In this document: positions 20,198 through 28,069 of the stretch, piece by piece
Numbering within the stretch: the stretch's first letter is position 1
Layout: every line of letters begins with the position of its first letter
Origin: Brevundimonas guildfordensis
GTDB lineage: Bacteria > Pseudomonadota > Alphaproteobacteria > Caulobacterales > Caulobacteraceae
Reading direction: 5' to 3'
DNA: 64,000 bases
NCBI RefSeq assembly: GCF_014836405.1
Contig: NZ_JACSQU010000001.1
Location: forward strand, 310,001 to 374,000
The notes under the pieces: model-generated
What the model was told of the DNA's origin: nothing
Seen by the model: only the letters and a program-made list of their open reading frames with translations
Databases searched by the model: none
Translations under genes and position numbers: made by a program

Positions 20198-20383
20198 ATG
20201 GCGGAAAACTCAAGCAGCGGCGGCAACGCCGGTCTCGCCTTTATCGTAGGCGGTTTGGTGGTGGTGGTGGCCATACTGGCCTGGTTCCTGCTGGGCCGAG
20301 GCGGCGCGCCGGAGACGAAGAACGTCGATGTCGATGTCAAACTGCCTGAAGTTTCAGCGCCGGCTGTGCCGGGCGGTAATTGA
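20198..20383 (+). CDS. Small single-pass membrane protein, paralogue A
   Basis: 61 residues, function unknown. The start is ATG 20198, eight bases after AGGAAGGG (20183-20190). After a short Ser/Gly head (MAENSSSGGN) comes one clear transmembrane segment (AGLAFIVGGLVVVVAILAWF), then a charged linker and the acidic tail VDVDVKLPE, ending in AVPGGN. The helix and the DVDV tail recur in the next gene, so the two are tandem duplicates nine bases apart. Topology suggests the tail faces the periplasm if the N-terminus is inside. No domain family recognised. Confidence 0.75.
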   Translation: MAENSSSGGNAGLAFIVGGLVVVVAILAWFLLGRGGAPETKNVDVDVKLPEVSAPAVPGGN

Positions 20384-20392
20384 GGTCGCGTC

Positions 20393-20701
20393 ATGACGGA
20401 CCCTAACCTTCCGCCAGAGCGCGTCGTGCATCAGACGACCATCAACACAGCTCCAACGCCGCGCAAAGGCGGTGGGGCGGGCATGGCCTTTCTGGTGGGC
20501 GGGCTGCTGGTCGCCGTCGCGGTGATCGCCTGGTTCGTTTTCGCCGGGGGACGCGCGCCTGCGCCGGAGACGCCGAACCTCGATGTGGACATAAGCGTTC
20601 CCACGCCGCGCATGCCCGACGTTCCAGATCGCCCCGCGCCGCCGGAGCTGCCCAGACCGAGCGAGCCGCCTCAGGTGATGACGCCGGAACCCAAGGCCTG
20701 A
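20393..20701 (+). CDS. Small single-pass membrane protein, paralogue B
   Basis: 102 residues, function unknown. It repeats the plan of the preceding gene: Gly-rich stretch, one membrane helix (GMAFLVGGLLVAVAVIAWFV), Ala/Pro/Glu linker, acidic NLDVDISVP. It adds an N-terminal 25-residue cytoplasmic head and a proline-rich C-terminal tail (PPELPRPSEPPQVMTPEPKA) that could span part of the periplasm. It is nine bases downstream of its paralogue and four bases upstream of the DUF488 gene, so the three are likely one transcript. Confidence 0.75.
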   Translation: MTDPNLPPERVVHQTTINTAPTPRKGGGAGMAFLVGGLLVAVAVIAWFVFAGGRAPAPETPNLDVDISVPTPRMPDVPDRPAPPELPRPSEPPQVMTPEPKA

Positions 20702-20705
20702 CGCC

Positions 20706-21053
20706 GTGACGGTCGGCCTGAAGCGCGTCTATGAGCCTCCGTCTCAGGCGGACGGGACGCGCATTCTGGTCGACCGGCTCTGGCCTCGGGGGCTGAGTAA
20801 GGACAAGGCTCAGATCGACCTCTGGCTGAAGGAGGTCTCGCCCACCACTGAGTTGCGCCGGTGGTTTAACCACGACCCCGAAAAATGGCCTGAGTTCCAG
20901 CGTCGGTACCGCGCCGAGCTGCTGGCGAACGGCGAGGCGGTCTCGGAACTGAAGACCGCGCTGGCGAGCGGTAGAGCGACTCTGGTCTATGGGGCGAAAG
21001 ATGAAGAGCACAACGACGCGGTCGTGCTCGCGGCCTTTCTAGGCGGCGCCTGA
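20706..21053 (+). CDS. DUF488 family protein (YeaO-like)
   Basis: 115 residues from a GTG start at 20706. It shows the family hallmark KRVYEPPSQADGTRILVDRLWPRG (in two adjoining pieces) and then LWLKEVSPTTELRRWFNHDPEKW, as in E. coli YeaO. Biochemical function is not established for the family. It is the third gene of the short plus-strand cluster beginning at 20198, with a four-base gap from the previous stop, and converges on the SIMPL gene. Confidence 0.85.
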   Translation: MTVGLKRVYEPPSQADGTRILVDRLWPRGLSKDKAQIDLWLKEVSPTTELRRWFNHDPEKWPEFQRRYRAELLANGEAVSELKTALASGRATLVYGAKDEEHNDAVVLAAFLGGA

Positions 21054-21089
21054 GCCGGGCAGTTCGCGCAGCCCGACAGGCAGGCCAGA

Positions 21090-21821
21090 CTATTTCAAGC
21101 GGTAGCTGATCGTCGTGACCACGCGTACCTTCTTGTTCGGAGAGCTGGCCTCGTCGCCCGTTCCGTCGCGCGAGAGGATCTCGAAGGACCCCTGGCCGGC
21201 GGTCTTGATGGGGCCGAGCGGCGCGCCTGAATCCTTGGCGAACTGTTCGGCGCCGCTGCGCGCGGCGGCGGTGGCTTCGGCGATCATGGCCGGGCGCACA
21301 TCGTTGAGCTTGGTGAAGATGTAGGACGGGCCGTTGAAGTCCTGAAGCACCACGCCCTGGCGAACCAAATCGTTTAGATTGCGCGTCGTCGTCTGCACGC
21401 GATCCACGTCGGCGGTGCGCACGATCACGGTCTGGGTCAGGATGAAGCGCGGCCCGCCGGTCTGGCTCATGTATTCGCGCGAACGGGTGTCGGTGACGCC
21501 CAGCTGGCCCAGATCCACGGCGTCGTCGGGATAGCCCTGCGCCTTCAGGAACTGGCGCACGATAGCCAGGTCGCCGTCGATGCGGCTCTGGACTTCGGAC
21601 AGGACGTCGCCCGAGGTGGTGAAGCGGATCGGCAGGACGGCCAGGTCGGCTTTTACGTCCTTTTCCGCCAGGCCGCGTACGGTGACGGAGCGGTCGCCGG
21701 CGCGAGCGTTGACCACGCCCTGTCCGATCAAGGCGCCGCCGCCGATCAGGCCGATAGCCACCAGGCCGCCGAAGACGGCCGCCGGGATCAGGCGAGCGGT
21801 GTTGATGCGATTGTCGCTCAT
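21090..21821 (-). CDS. SIMPL domain (DUF541) membrane-anchored protein
   Basis: 243 residues from ATG 21821, chosen because it overlaps the stop of the upstream RHH gene (ATGA). One N-terminal membrane helix (AVFGGLVAIGLIGGGALIGQG) is followed by the SIMPL domain: DRSVTVRGLAEKDVKADLAVLP with later QTVIVRTADVDRV and a KTAGQGSFEI stretch. The C-terminus ends in a beta strand (VVTTISYRLK). SIMPL proteins are periplasmic or outer-membrane associated and of unclear function. Third gene of a YbaY-RHH-SIMPL unit. Confidence 0.83.
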   Translation of the reverse strand: MSDNRINTARLIPAAVFGGLVAIGLIGGGALIGQGVVNARAGDRSVTVRGLAEKDVKADLAVLPIRFTTSGDVLSEVQSRIDGDLAIVRQFLKAQGYPDDAVDLGQLGVTDTRSREYMSQTGGPRFILTQTVIVRTADVDRVQTTTRNLNDLVRQGVVLQDFNGPSYIFTKLNDVRPAMIAEATAAARSGAEQFAKDSGAPLGPIKTAGQGSFEILSRDGTGDEASSPNKKVRVVTTISYRLK

Positions 21822-22057
21822 GAGGTCTTCTCTTCTGCAAAGCTGCGGTCGCCGCCCGCCCATTGCAGGGCCAGGACGCGGCAGGACGAGGCCAGGGGGC
21901 GGCGGCCCCGCCAGGCGTCGACACGGATCATCAGGCCAGCGCGGCTCAGGGAAAGCTCCGCCCCGATGGCGTCTAGAATGGCCCAGAACTCTGGCTCCAG
22001 CGCCACCGATGTGGCGTGGCCTGACAGCAGGACGGATCGTTTAATGAGACCGCTCAA
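21818..22057 (-). CDS. Ribbon-helix-helix (RHH_4) protein
   Basis: 79 residues. The N-terminal half matches the RHH_4 pattern: RSVLLSGHATSVALEPEFWAIL, then LSLSRAGLMIRVDAWRG and CRVLALQWAGG. Such proteins are small DNA-binding candidates; the target is unknown. In many alphaproteobacteria an RHH_4 gene is kept near DUF4169, fumC and sspB genes, all of which occur on this strand within 6 kb (recalled gene-neighbourhood knowledge). It starts 3 bases after the YbaY gene stop and overlaps the SIMPL gene start. Confidence 0.83.
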   Translation of the reverse strand: MSGLIKRSVLLSGHATSVALEPEFWAILDAIGAELSLSRAGLMIRVDAWRGRRPLASSCRVLALQWAGGDRSFAEEKTS

Positions 22058-22060
22058 GGC

Positions 22061-22477
22061 TTACCGCACGCCCACCATGACGATGTCGACGCTATTCGAC
22101 GCGCCGCGGGTCAGCACCGAATGGCGTGTATCGGTCGTGAAACGCAGAGCGCCGGAGGCGTCGCGAATTTCTGCACGGGCGGCGTATTCAAACCGGCTGT
22201 CGATCTTGTCGTTCGGAACGGAAAGGGTGACGGCGTAGGGCGGGGCGCGGCCATCCAAATGCTGCCGCGTCTCGACGAGCACGCGCGATGGCGCGTCCGC
22301 GCGACTGACGTCCTCGATCCTGACCGTGAGGGTATGGCCCGGCGGCAGCATGATGCGTTCGCGATAGGTCGCGGTGACCCGGACTTCGGTCGTGTCGCTC
22401 AGCGGCTCGGGCGAGGTGGTGCAGGCGGCCGCCATCAGGGCCGGGATCATGACGAGCGGGGCGAGAAAAGAGCGCAT
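22061..22477 (-). CDS. YbaY-like lipoprotein
   Basis: Predicted lipoprotein of 138 residues. ATG 22477 is preceded by GGAGA with five bases of spacing, which favours it over ATG 22489. The signal peptide (FLAPLVMIPALMAAACTT) ends in a lipobox-like AAAC. The mature domain VRVTATYRERIMLPPGHTLTVRIEDVSRADAP resembles the YbaY/YscW beta-sandwich family, described mostly from its fold. First gene of the YbaY-RHH-SIMPL unit; transcribed divergently from the DMT transporter gene. Confidence 0.78.
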   Translation of the reverse strand: MRSFLAPLVMIPALMAAACTTSPEPLSDTTEVRVTATYRERIMLPPGHTLTVRIEDVSRADAPSRVLVETRQHLDGRAPPYAVTLSVPNDKIDSRFEYAARAEIRDASGALRFTTDTRHSVLTRGASNSVDIVMVGVR

Positions 22478-22607
22478 CAGCGTCTCCATTGCGTACGGTC
22501 AGCTTAGCAGAACGCATCAGCGCGACATATGGCTGCAACGCTTGAGAGACGGGACGCGCGAGCGGTGGTATCGCGATGTGTCGTTTGGTCCTGTCGAGTT
22601 CGCCTGA

Positions 22608-23552
22608 GTGCCCCAGTCTGAAGCTCCATCGCCGGAAGGCGGATCGTCTCTTCTCCGGTCGCCGGCCATGCTGGCCTTCGGCGGCGTGGGGGTTTGCGCC
22701 CTGATCTGGGGCACGACATGGTACGCCATCACCTTCCAGCTGGGCGCCGTGGACCCGGTGGTGTCGGTGGTGCTGCGGTTCGGGATCGCCTCGGCGCTGC
22801 TGGCCCTGATCGTCAAGGCGACGGGCGGGCGGTTGGCCCTGACGCGCAGTCAGCATCTGGCGGCGCTGGGGCAGGGGCTGTTCTCCTTCGCCATCAGCTA
22901 CGCCTTCGTCTACGCCTCGGAAGAGAAGATCGCTTCGGCGGTGGTGGCGGTGATTTTCGCCGCCCTGGCTTTCCTGAACCTGATCCTGTTCCGCGTCGCC
23001 TCCGGCCAGAAGGCGGCGCCGGCGGCCTGGCTGGGAGCGGGGATGGGCGTGGCGGGCGTCGGCGTTCTGTCTGCGGGCGAGGTGATGGGCGCGGGGCTGG
23101 GCGCCCATGCGGTGGCGGGCGTCAGCTTCGCCCTGATCGGCGTGGTGGCTTCGGCCTTCGGCAACTGGTTCGCCTGGCGTGGCCAGCAGGCGGGCTCGCA
23201 GGTGCTGCCTTCGACCGCCTGGGCCATGGCCTACGGCACGGGGACGCTGGCGCTCTATGCCCTGGTCACGGGTGTGTCGTGGTCGGTCGCCTGGAGCCCG
23301 GCCTATATCGTTTCCTTGCTGTATCTGGCGGTGTTCGGCTCGGTCATCGCCTTCGGCCTGTACTTCACCATCGCCAGGGCGCGGGGGTACGCGCTGGCCA
23401 GCTACATCTCGGCCCTGACGCCGCCGATCGCCATGGTGGTGTCGGTGATGTTCGAGGGCGCCCGCTTCGGCGTCCTGGCCCTTGCTGGACTGGCCCTGGT
23501 GCTGGCGGGGCAGCTGTTCCTGATCCGAGCGCCGAAGCGATCGGCGGCCTAG
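22608..23552 (+). CDS. EamA-family (DMT superfamily) permease
   Basis: Inner-membrane transporter of the drug/metabolite superfamily, 314 residues, with a GTG start at 22608 and about ten membrane helices arranged as two EamA repeats. The first repeat begins GVGVCALIWGTTWYAITFQLG with VVLRFGIASALLAL. The second begins after AVAGVSFALIGVVASAFGNWF and ends with ALAGLALVLAGQLFLI. The substrate is unknown; family members export amino acids or nucleotide-like metabolites. It overlaps the convergent DUF4169 gene by four bases. Confidence 0.88.
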   Translation: MPQSEAPSPEGGSSLLRSPAMLAFGGVGVCALIWGTTWYAITFQLGAVDPVVSVVLRFGIASALLALIVKATGGRLALTRSQHLAALGQGLFSFAISYAFVYASEEKIASAVVAVIFAALAFLNLILFRVASGQKAAPAAWLGAGMGVAGVGVLSAGEVMGAGLGAHAVAGVSFALIGVVASAFGNWFAWRGQQAGSQVLPSTAWAMAYGTGTLALYALVTGVSWSVAWSPAYIVSLLYLAVFGSVIAFGLYFTIARARGYALASYISALTPPIAMVVSVMFEGARFGVLALAGLALVLAGQLFLIRAPKRSAA

Positions 23553-23737
23553 GCGTCGTCAGGCTCTTCCAACTTGTGACCGTCCAGCTGAGCGGCGTTG
23601 CGCTCACGCTCGGTCTGGGTGGTCAGCCGTTCGGCCTTGGTGCGGCCGAAGGTCAGGCGGTTGGCCTCGGCCGTACGCTTGGCGTCGGCCTTGACGCGCG
23701 CCTTGCGCGCCCGGTTCAGGTTGACGATCTCGCCCAT
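23549..23737 (-). CDS. DUF4169 family small basic protein
   Basis: 62 residues from ATG 23737. The sequence MGEIVNLNRARKARVKADAK followed by AEANRLTFGRTKAERLTTQ is the DUF4169 signature; the rest is charged and probably helical. Function unknown. Part of the set DUF4169, RHH, fumC and sspB found together in many alphaproteobacteria, here split by unrelated plus-strand genes. The open frame reaches 23788, but the shorter start matches the family's N-terminus. Confidence 0.8.
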   Translation of the reverse strand: MGEIVNLNRARKARVKADAKRTAEANRLTFGRTKAERLTTQTERERNAAQLDGHKLEEPDDA

Positions 23738-23861
23738 CAGGCGCGCTCGGCCGCAGAAGGGCTGATGATCGACATTGTGAACTCCCACAGCAGGCTTGGC
23801 GGTGAACCCATGGCGGGCGGGCTCGTTGTCTCAGCGTCCCTCACAGCCATTGGAGTCAATC

Positions 23862-24095
23862 ATGATAAACGCCTCGATGATCAAGGAACATCAGGAAGTC
23901 GTCGGTTCCGACGGCGGCCACGTCGGCCGCGTGGACCATGTGACGGGCGATCAGATCGAGCTGGCCAAACTGGATCTGGGCTCGGGCCTGAAGCACCATA
24001 TGATCCCTGTCAGCTGGGTGTCGCGCGTCGACGAGCACGTTCATCTCAACCTCAGCAAGGACGAGGCCAAGGCGCGCTGGACGGAGAAGCACTAG
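23862..24095 (+). CDS. DUF2171 domain protein
   Basis: 77 residues. ATG 23862 follows GGAG (23852-23855) with six bases of spacing. The compact sequence IKEHQEVVGSDGGHVGRVDH, then LDLGSGLKHHMIPVSWVSRV, fits the small DUF2171/PRC-barrel-like family with a conserved GS.G..VG.VD pattern. Function unknown; such proteins are often stress-induced. A perfect 13-bp-stem terminator follows, so it is a single-gene transcript. Confidence 0.8.
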   Translation: MINASMIKEHQEVVGSDGGHVGRVDHVTGDQIELAKLDLGSGLKHHMIPVSWVSRVDEHVHLNLSKDEAKARWTEKH

Positions 24096-24118
24096 CTCCT
24101 CCCTATCGTGATTTCATA

Positions 24119-24148
24119 AAAGGCCCCGCTGCAATCAGCGGGGCCTTT
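24119..24148 (+). terminator. Terminator after the DUF2171 gene
   Basis: Perfect 13-bp stem: AAAGGCCCCGCTG (24119-24131), loop CAAT, CAGCGGGGCCTTT (24136-24148). A/T tracts on both sides make it usable in either direction. It lies 24 bases after the DUF2171 stop. Confidence 0.88.
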
Positions 24149-24190
24149 CGCCATATGGAAGGAGGATGATGACGCGAAGGGGCCGATGAC

Positions 24191-24586
24191 GTGATCCGAT
24201 TGATCCTCAACCTGCTGTGGTTCTTCCTGGGCGGCTTTGCTTCAGGCTTCGCTTGGCTGTTCGGCGGAGTGCTGCTGGCGCTGACCGTCGTGGGCTTGCC
24301 GTGGGCGTTCTCTGCGTGGCGGATCGCCAGCTATTCCTTCTGGCCGTTCGGGCGCGAGATCGTCTGGCGCGATCCGAGCCCGGCGGATCTGGGCGCAGGT
24401 TGTCTGGGCGTCGGGCTGAACGTGATCTGGCTGGTGCTGGCGGGCTGGTACATCGCCCTAGCGCACATCCTGATCGCGGTACCGCAGTTCGTCAGCCTGA
24501 TCGGCATCCCCTTCGCGCTGAAGAACGTCGAACTGGCCAAGCTGTCGCTGGCGCCCGTGGGGCGGACCATCCGCGACAAGGGCTGA
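24191..24586 (+). CDS. YccF domain membrane protein
   Basis: 131 residues from GTG 24191, preceded by AAGGGG. It has two YccF-type repeats, each a hydrophobic hairpin. The first is LNLLWFFLGGFASGFAWLFG with VVGLPWAFSAWRIASYSFWPFG; the second is LNVIWLVLAGWYIALAHILI with IGIPFALKNVELAKLSLAP. The family is an inner-membrane protein of unknown function. It is followed by a bidirectional terminator shared with fumC. Confidence 0.87.
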   Translation: MIRLILNLLWFFLGGFASGFAWLFGGVLLALTVVGLPWAFSAWRIASYSFWPFGREIVWRDPSPADLGAGCLGVGLNVIWLVLAGWYIALAHILIAVPQFVSLIGIPFALKNVELAKLSLAPVGRTIRDKG

Positions 24587-24595
24587 GCATGAAAA

Positions 24596-24625
24596 ACGCC
24601 GGCCGGGGCGAACCCCGACCGGCGT
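24596..24625. terminator. Bidirectional terminator between yccF-like gene and fumC
   Basis: Stem ACGCCGGCCGGGG (24596-24608), loop CGAA, CCCCGACCGGCGT (24613-24625): 13 pairs with one G-U. It is preceded by an A-run (24592-24596) and followed by a T/C-rich stretch, so it can serve the plus-strand gene ending at 24586 and fumC ending at 24650. Confidence 0.8.
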
Positions 24626-24649
24626 CTTCCTCTTTGACGAGAACGCGGC

Positions 24650-26041
24650 TTACTGCGGCGCGATCATCTTCTCGGGGCGGACGTATTCGTCGAACTCGGC
24701 GTCAGTCAGATAGCCGCCGCCGACAGCCTCCTGGCGCAGGGTGGTGCCGTTCTTGTGCGCCGTCTTGGCGATCTTGGCGCAGGTGTCATAGCCCAGCTTG
24801 GCGTTCAGGGCGGTGACCAGCATCAGGCTGTTTTCCAGGCCATCCTTGATGTTGTCCTCGCGCGGCTCGATGCCGACGACGCAGTTGTCGGTGAAGCTGA
24901 TGGCCGCATCGGCGACCAGACGCACCGACTGCAGGAAGTTGTAGGCCATCACCGGGTTGTAGACGTTCAGCTCGAAATGACCTTGCGAGCCGGCGAACGA
25001 GATGGCGGCGTTGTTGCCGAACACTTGGGCGCAGACCTGGGTCAGGGCTTCGCTCTGGGTCGGGTTGACCTTGCCCGGCATGATGGACGAGCCGGGCTCG
25101 TTTTCGGGCAGCGACAGCTCGCCCAGACCCGCGCGCGGGCCCGAGCCCAGGAAGCGGATGTCGTTGGCGATCTTGAACAGCGACGCGGCGACCGTGTTGA
25201 TGGCGCCGTGGGTGAAGACCATGGCGTCGTGGGCGGCCAGGGCCTCGAACTTGTTCGGCGCCGTGGTGAAGGGCAGGCCGGTGATCTTGCCGATGTTCTC
25301 GGCGACCTTCTCGGCAAAGCCGATCGGCGCGTTCAGGCCGGTGCCCACGGCGGTGCCGCCCTGGGCCAGCTCCATCAGGCGCGGCAGGGTCAGTTCGATG
25401 CGCTCGATGCCCATGGCGACCTGATGGGCGTAGCCGCCGAACTCCTGGCCCAGCGTCAGAGGCGTGGCGTCCTGGGTGTGGGTGCGGCCGATCTTGATGA
25501 TGTGAGCCCAGGCCTTGGCCTTGGCGTCCAGCGCGGCGTGCAGGTGCTTCAGGGCCGGGATCAGGTCGTTGACCACCTGCTCGGCGCAGGCGACGTGCAT
25601 GGCCGTCGGATAGGTGTCGTTCGACGACTGGCTCATGTTGACGTGGTCGTTGGGGTGGACCGGCTTCTTGGAGCCCATCTCGCCGCCCAGCATCTCGATG
25701 GCGCGGTTCGAGATCACCTCATTGGCGTTCATGTTCGACTGGGTGCCCGAACCGGTCTGCCAGACCACCAGCGGGAAGTGATCGTTCAGCTTGCCTTCGA
25801 TCACTTCATTGGCGGCGGCGATGATGGCGTCGGCCAGCTTGGCGTCCAGCTTGCCCAGGTCGCGGTTGGTCTCGGCGGCGGCGCGCTTGACGACGCCGAG
25901 CGCGCGCACGATCGGCAGAGGCATCTTCTCCCAGCCGATCTTGAAGTTGCCGAGCGAGCGCTGGGCTTGTGCGCCCCAATAGCGATCAGCGGCGACCTCG
26001 ATGGGGCCGAAGGTGTCGGTTTCGATACGAACGTTGCTCAT
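24650..26041 (-). CDS. fumC: Class II fumarate hydratase
   Basis: Iron-independent fumarase of the TCA cycle, 463 residues, as usual for FumC. It starts [20 protein letters not shown]. Conserved regions of the aspartase/fumarase superfamily are intact: [55 protein letters not shown], and the signature [11 protein letters not shown] near residues 315-325. GSSIMP is the flexible catalytic-serine loop. It is transcribed divergently from the RusA-like gene and ends at a shared terminator. Confidence 0.96.
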   Translation of the reverse strand: MSNVRIETDTFGPIEVAADRYWGAQAQRSLGNFKIGWEKMPLPIVRALGVVKRAAAETNRDLGKLDAKLADAIIAAANEVIEGKLNDHFPLVVWQTGSGTQSNMNANEVISNRAIEMLGGEMGSKKPVHPNDHVNMSQSSNDTYPTAMHVACAEQVVNDLIPALKHLHAALDAKAKAWAHIIKIGRTHTQDATPLTLGQEFGGYAHQVAMGIERIELTLPRLMELAQGGTAVGTGLNAPIGFAEKVAENIGKITGLPFTTAPNKFEALAAHDAMVFTHGAINTVAASLFKIANDIRFLGSGPRAGLGELSLPENEPGSSIMPGKVNPTQSEALTQVCAQVFGNNAAISFAGSQGHFELNVYNPVMAYNFLQSVRLVADAAISFTDNCVVGIEPREDNIKDGLENSLMLVTALNAKLGYDTCAKIAKTAHKNGTTLRQEAVGGGYLTDAEFDEYVRPEKMIAPQ

Positions 26042-26146
26042 GTGCGCGGGACTCGTCTCTCAGGCGTGGCGGGAAGATGCCGGGCGGTGTAGCACGCAGG
26101 CGCGGCGGAGCAAGGCGAGCCGCTGATCACGAAAGGCGGACGGCGC

Positions 26147-26497
26147 GTGGACGGCTGGATCGGAACGGGAAAGGTCAGGGCGCGCGAGCAGGGCGAGGCG
26201 GTCGAGATCACCATCGACGGCCTGACCACCCAGGCCAAATACTACAAGCCGCTGGTCTATGAGTTCATGCGCAAGGAGTGGGCGTCTCGTCCCTCGTGGG
26301 GCGACTACGTCGTCGAGATCGTGATGGAGCACGTCGGCGACCCGCCGTGGATGGACCTGGACAACCTGGCCAAGGCCCTGCTGGACGCCATCAAAGGCTA
26401 TCTGTTCCACGACGACAGCCAGGTCGCCCGCCTGTTGGTCGAACGCCGCGAAGGCGAGCGCGAGCGGATCAGCATTAGGGTGTTTCCGAGGGGGTAA
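26147..26497 (+). CDS. RusA-like Holliday junction endonuclease
   Basis: 116 residues from GTG 26147. The C-terminal half carries the RusA active-site pattern: DLDNLAKALLDAIKGYLFHD followed by DSQV, giving the spaced acidic residues and the lysine of the family. RusA enzymes resolve Holliday junctions as dimers and are often phage-borne. Here the gene stands alone, with no phage genes around it, divergent from fumC. Either a domesticated prophage remnant or a housekeeping resolvase; the sequence does not decide. Confidence 0.8.
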   Translation: MDGWIGTGKVRAREQGEAVEITIDGLTTQAKYYKPLVYEFMRKEWASRPSWGDYVVEIVMEHVGDPPWMDLDNLAKALLDAIKGYLFHDDSQVARLLVERREGERERISIRVFPRG

Positions 26498-26617
26498 AGG
26501 CAGGGGCGCTCGGTCCGTCTGGACAAGGCCCGGCTTCGGGACAGATGCCTACGTCAAAAAGCGACCCTTAGCGGATGTCCGCGGTGGTGCGTCGCTCACG
26601 GCTAATGCAGCATCCGC

Positions 26618-27247
26618 CTAATGAGCAGCTGGGGGTGTTGACGACCAGCACTTAACCGCCGCCGTGTTTACGGCATCGTACCACTCCTCCAGCGGGCTAG
26701 AGGAACTGTATGACGCGGAGAGATACTTTGCGTCGCCGGGACCGGACCAAGCGGGGTTGCGCACCCAAAGGGTGTAAGAAACACCATCCTTCACGGAGGG
26801 GCCGATTGCGTCGCTCTCATAGTCCCCAAACAGCGGCACATCGATAGTCGGTGGCTCAACGCGCTCGAGGCGCTCCACCGCCTGCGCAAGCCCCGGGCAT
26901 TCTGCTGACGACGCCCACTTCACGTCATTCTGGAGCATATCAAAGCGACGAATAGCGACCGCACGCATACCTCCGACCATCCGATAGGCATACAACGACA
27001 TGACCTCTTTCGGTTCCTCCCAAGAGCCAAGGGCTGAAACTGTTGCAAATGGGAAGAGGGTGAAGGCGACTTCAGGTCGCGAACGGTCTAGCCCTGCGGC
27101 GCGCGCATCGCTAATCGCCTTGTTGAAAGCCTCCGCCGCACCCGGTGTACGCATGTAAATCTCACCCCGGGCCCAAGCTTCCGTCGCCGGGTACATGGGT
27201 TTGGGCGAGGCTTGAAGCGCGAGTAGCAGCACGAGCGCCGGGGACAT
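26618..27247 (-). CDS. Hypothetical secreted protein
   Basis: 209 residues, function not recognised. ATG 27247 follows GGGAGG about six to seven bases upstream. A short hydrophobic N-terminus (SPALVLLLALQASP) suggests export. The body has no familiar motif; cysteines occur in SAECPGLAQ and AVKCWSS. Base composition is visibly lower in G+C than the flanking fumC and sspB genes and third-position usage looks less biased. It sits between two genes usually kept close together, so recent insertion is plausible. Confidence 0.6.
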   Translation of the reverse strand: MSPALVLLLALQASPKPMYPATEAWARGEIYMRTPGAAEAFNKAISDARAAGLDRSRPEVAFTLFPFATVSALGSWEEPKEVMSLYAYRMVGGMRAVAIRRFDMLQNDVKWASSAECPGLAQAVERLERVEPPTIDVPLFGDYESDAIGPSVKDGVSYTLWVRNPAWSGPGDAKYLSASYSSSSPLEEWYDAVNTAAVKCWSSTPPAAH

Positions 27248-27340
27248 CAGGACCCTCCCGTCGTTGGATGGCTAGCGTGCCGCCAACTGGCTTGATACTT
27301 CAAGTGTATCGATTGCCCCTCCGTGCCGATAGCAGCGCCG

Positions 27341-27370
27341 ACCATGTCCGCTTCCCCCCCAAAGCCGACG
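27341..27370. repeat. Possible degenerate dispersed palindrome (GTCCGCTT...AAAGCCGACGT type)
   Basis: ATGTCCGCTTCC, a C-run, then AAAGCCGACGT forms an imperfect inverted repeat in the 222-base gap between the hypothetical gene and sspB. It resembles a short intergenic palindrome (GTCCGCTT / AAGCGGAC) known to be scattered in many alphaproteobacterial genomes. A second imperfect trace lies at about 26560-26584 on the other side of the hypothetical gene. Only a genome-wide search could confirm it. Confidence 0.3.
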
Positions 27371-27469
27371 TCTCCAGCGTCTGTATCCCGGCGCAGAGGT
27401 AGGGATCGCGGTCAGGCCGTAATGACGGCATCGGCGCTCGGGCGCTGAGGCCAAGGCGACGCTTGAAGC

Positions 27470-27967
27470 CTATTTCTTCCGGAATTGGTCCAGAGACACG
27501 ACCTTGGGGCCGTCGTCGCCGGACGGCGGCGGGGCCACGGCGTCCGGGTCGCGCGCGGGCGGCGACAGGGGGGCGATCTCGGCCTCGACGATTTCCGGCT
27601 CGTCGAACTGCAGCAGGAACTGCACGCTGGGATCGTAGAAACGGACGACGGCGCTGTAGGGCACGGTCAGCACCTTGGGCGCGCCGCCGAACTTCAGCAT
27701 CACCGAGAACAGGTCAGGCTCGACCGCCAGATCCCAGTACTGGTGCTGCAGCACCACCGTCATCTCGTCCGGATATTTGGCCAGGACGTCGGGCGGGACG
27801 CTGACGCCCGACGCGCGGGTCTTGAAGGTGATGTAGAAGTGATGGGCGCCGGGGATGCCCTCGGGCATGGCCGCGCGCTCGAGCGCCAGGCGGATCACGC
27901 CGCGCAGGGCGTCCTGGGCGAGCTGCTCATAGTGCATCTCGTCGACAGGGGGAGTTTGATCCGTCAT
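27470..27967 (-). CDS. sspB: ClpXP adaptor SspB (alpha-type)
   Basis: Adaptor that binds ssrA-tagged proteins and delivers them to ClpXP. It has 165 residues. The substrate-binding domain starts YEQLAQDALRGVIRLALERA with IPGAHHFYITFKTRASGVSV and the strand-rich VVLQHQYWDLAVEPDLFSVML, as in Caulobacter-type SspB. A flexible acidic/proline-rich linker (PPARDPDAVAPPPSGDDG) leads to KVVSLDQFRKK, in the position of the ClpX-tethering motif. The gene for tmRNA lies about 100 bases upstream on the same strand, placing tag source and tag receptor side by side. Confidence 0.9.
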   Translation of the reverse strand: MTDQTPPVDEMHYEQLAQDALRGVIRLALERAAMPEGIPGAHHFYITFKTRASGVSVPPDVLAKYPDEMTVVLQHQYWDLAVEPDLFSVMLKFGGAPKVLTVPYSAVVRFYDPSVQFLLQFDEPEIVEAEIAPLSPPARDPDAVAPPPSGDDGPKVVSLDQFRKK

Positions 27968-28069
27968 CGGCGCCTCAAGACAAGGGGAACGCGAGACTGT
28001 TACCCGCCAAGCGCAGGCGACGGAAGACGCAGAGTCGCCGCCGGGCGAGGAATTTCGAGTTTTGCGAGA

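Noticed and set aside
24755..26092. 445-codon open frame antisense to fumC
   Set aside because: Composition typical of an antisense shadow; fumC is certain.
26147..26497. Prophage remnant around the RusA-like gene
   Set aside because: No integrase, structural or lysis gene lies nearby; one resolvase gene is not enough.
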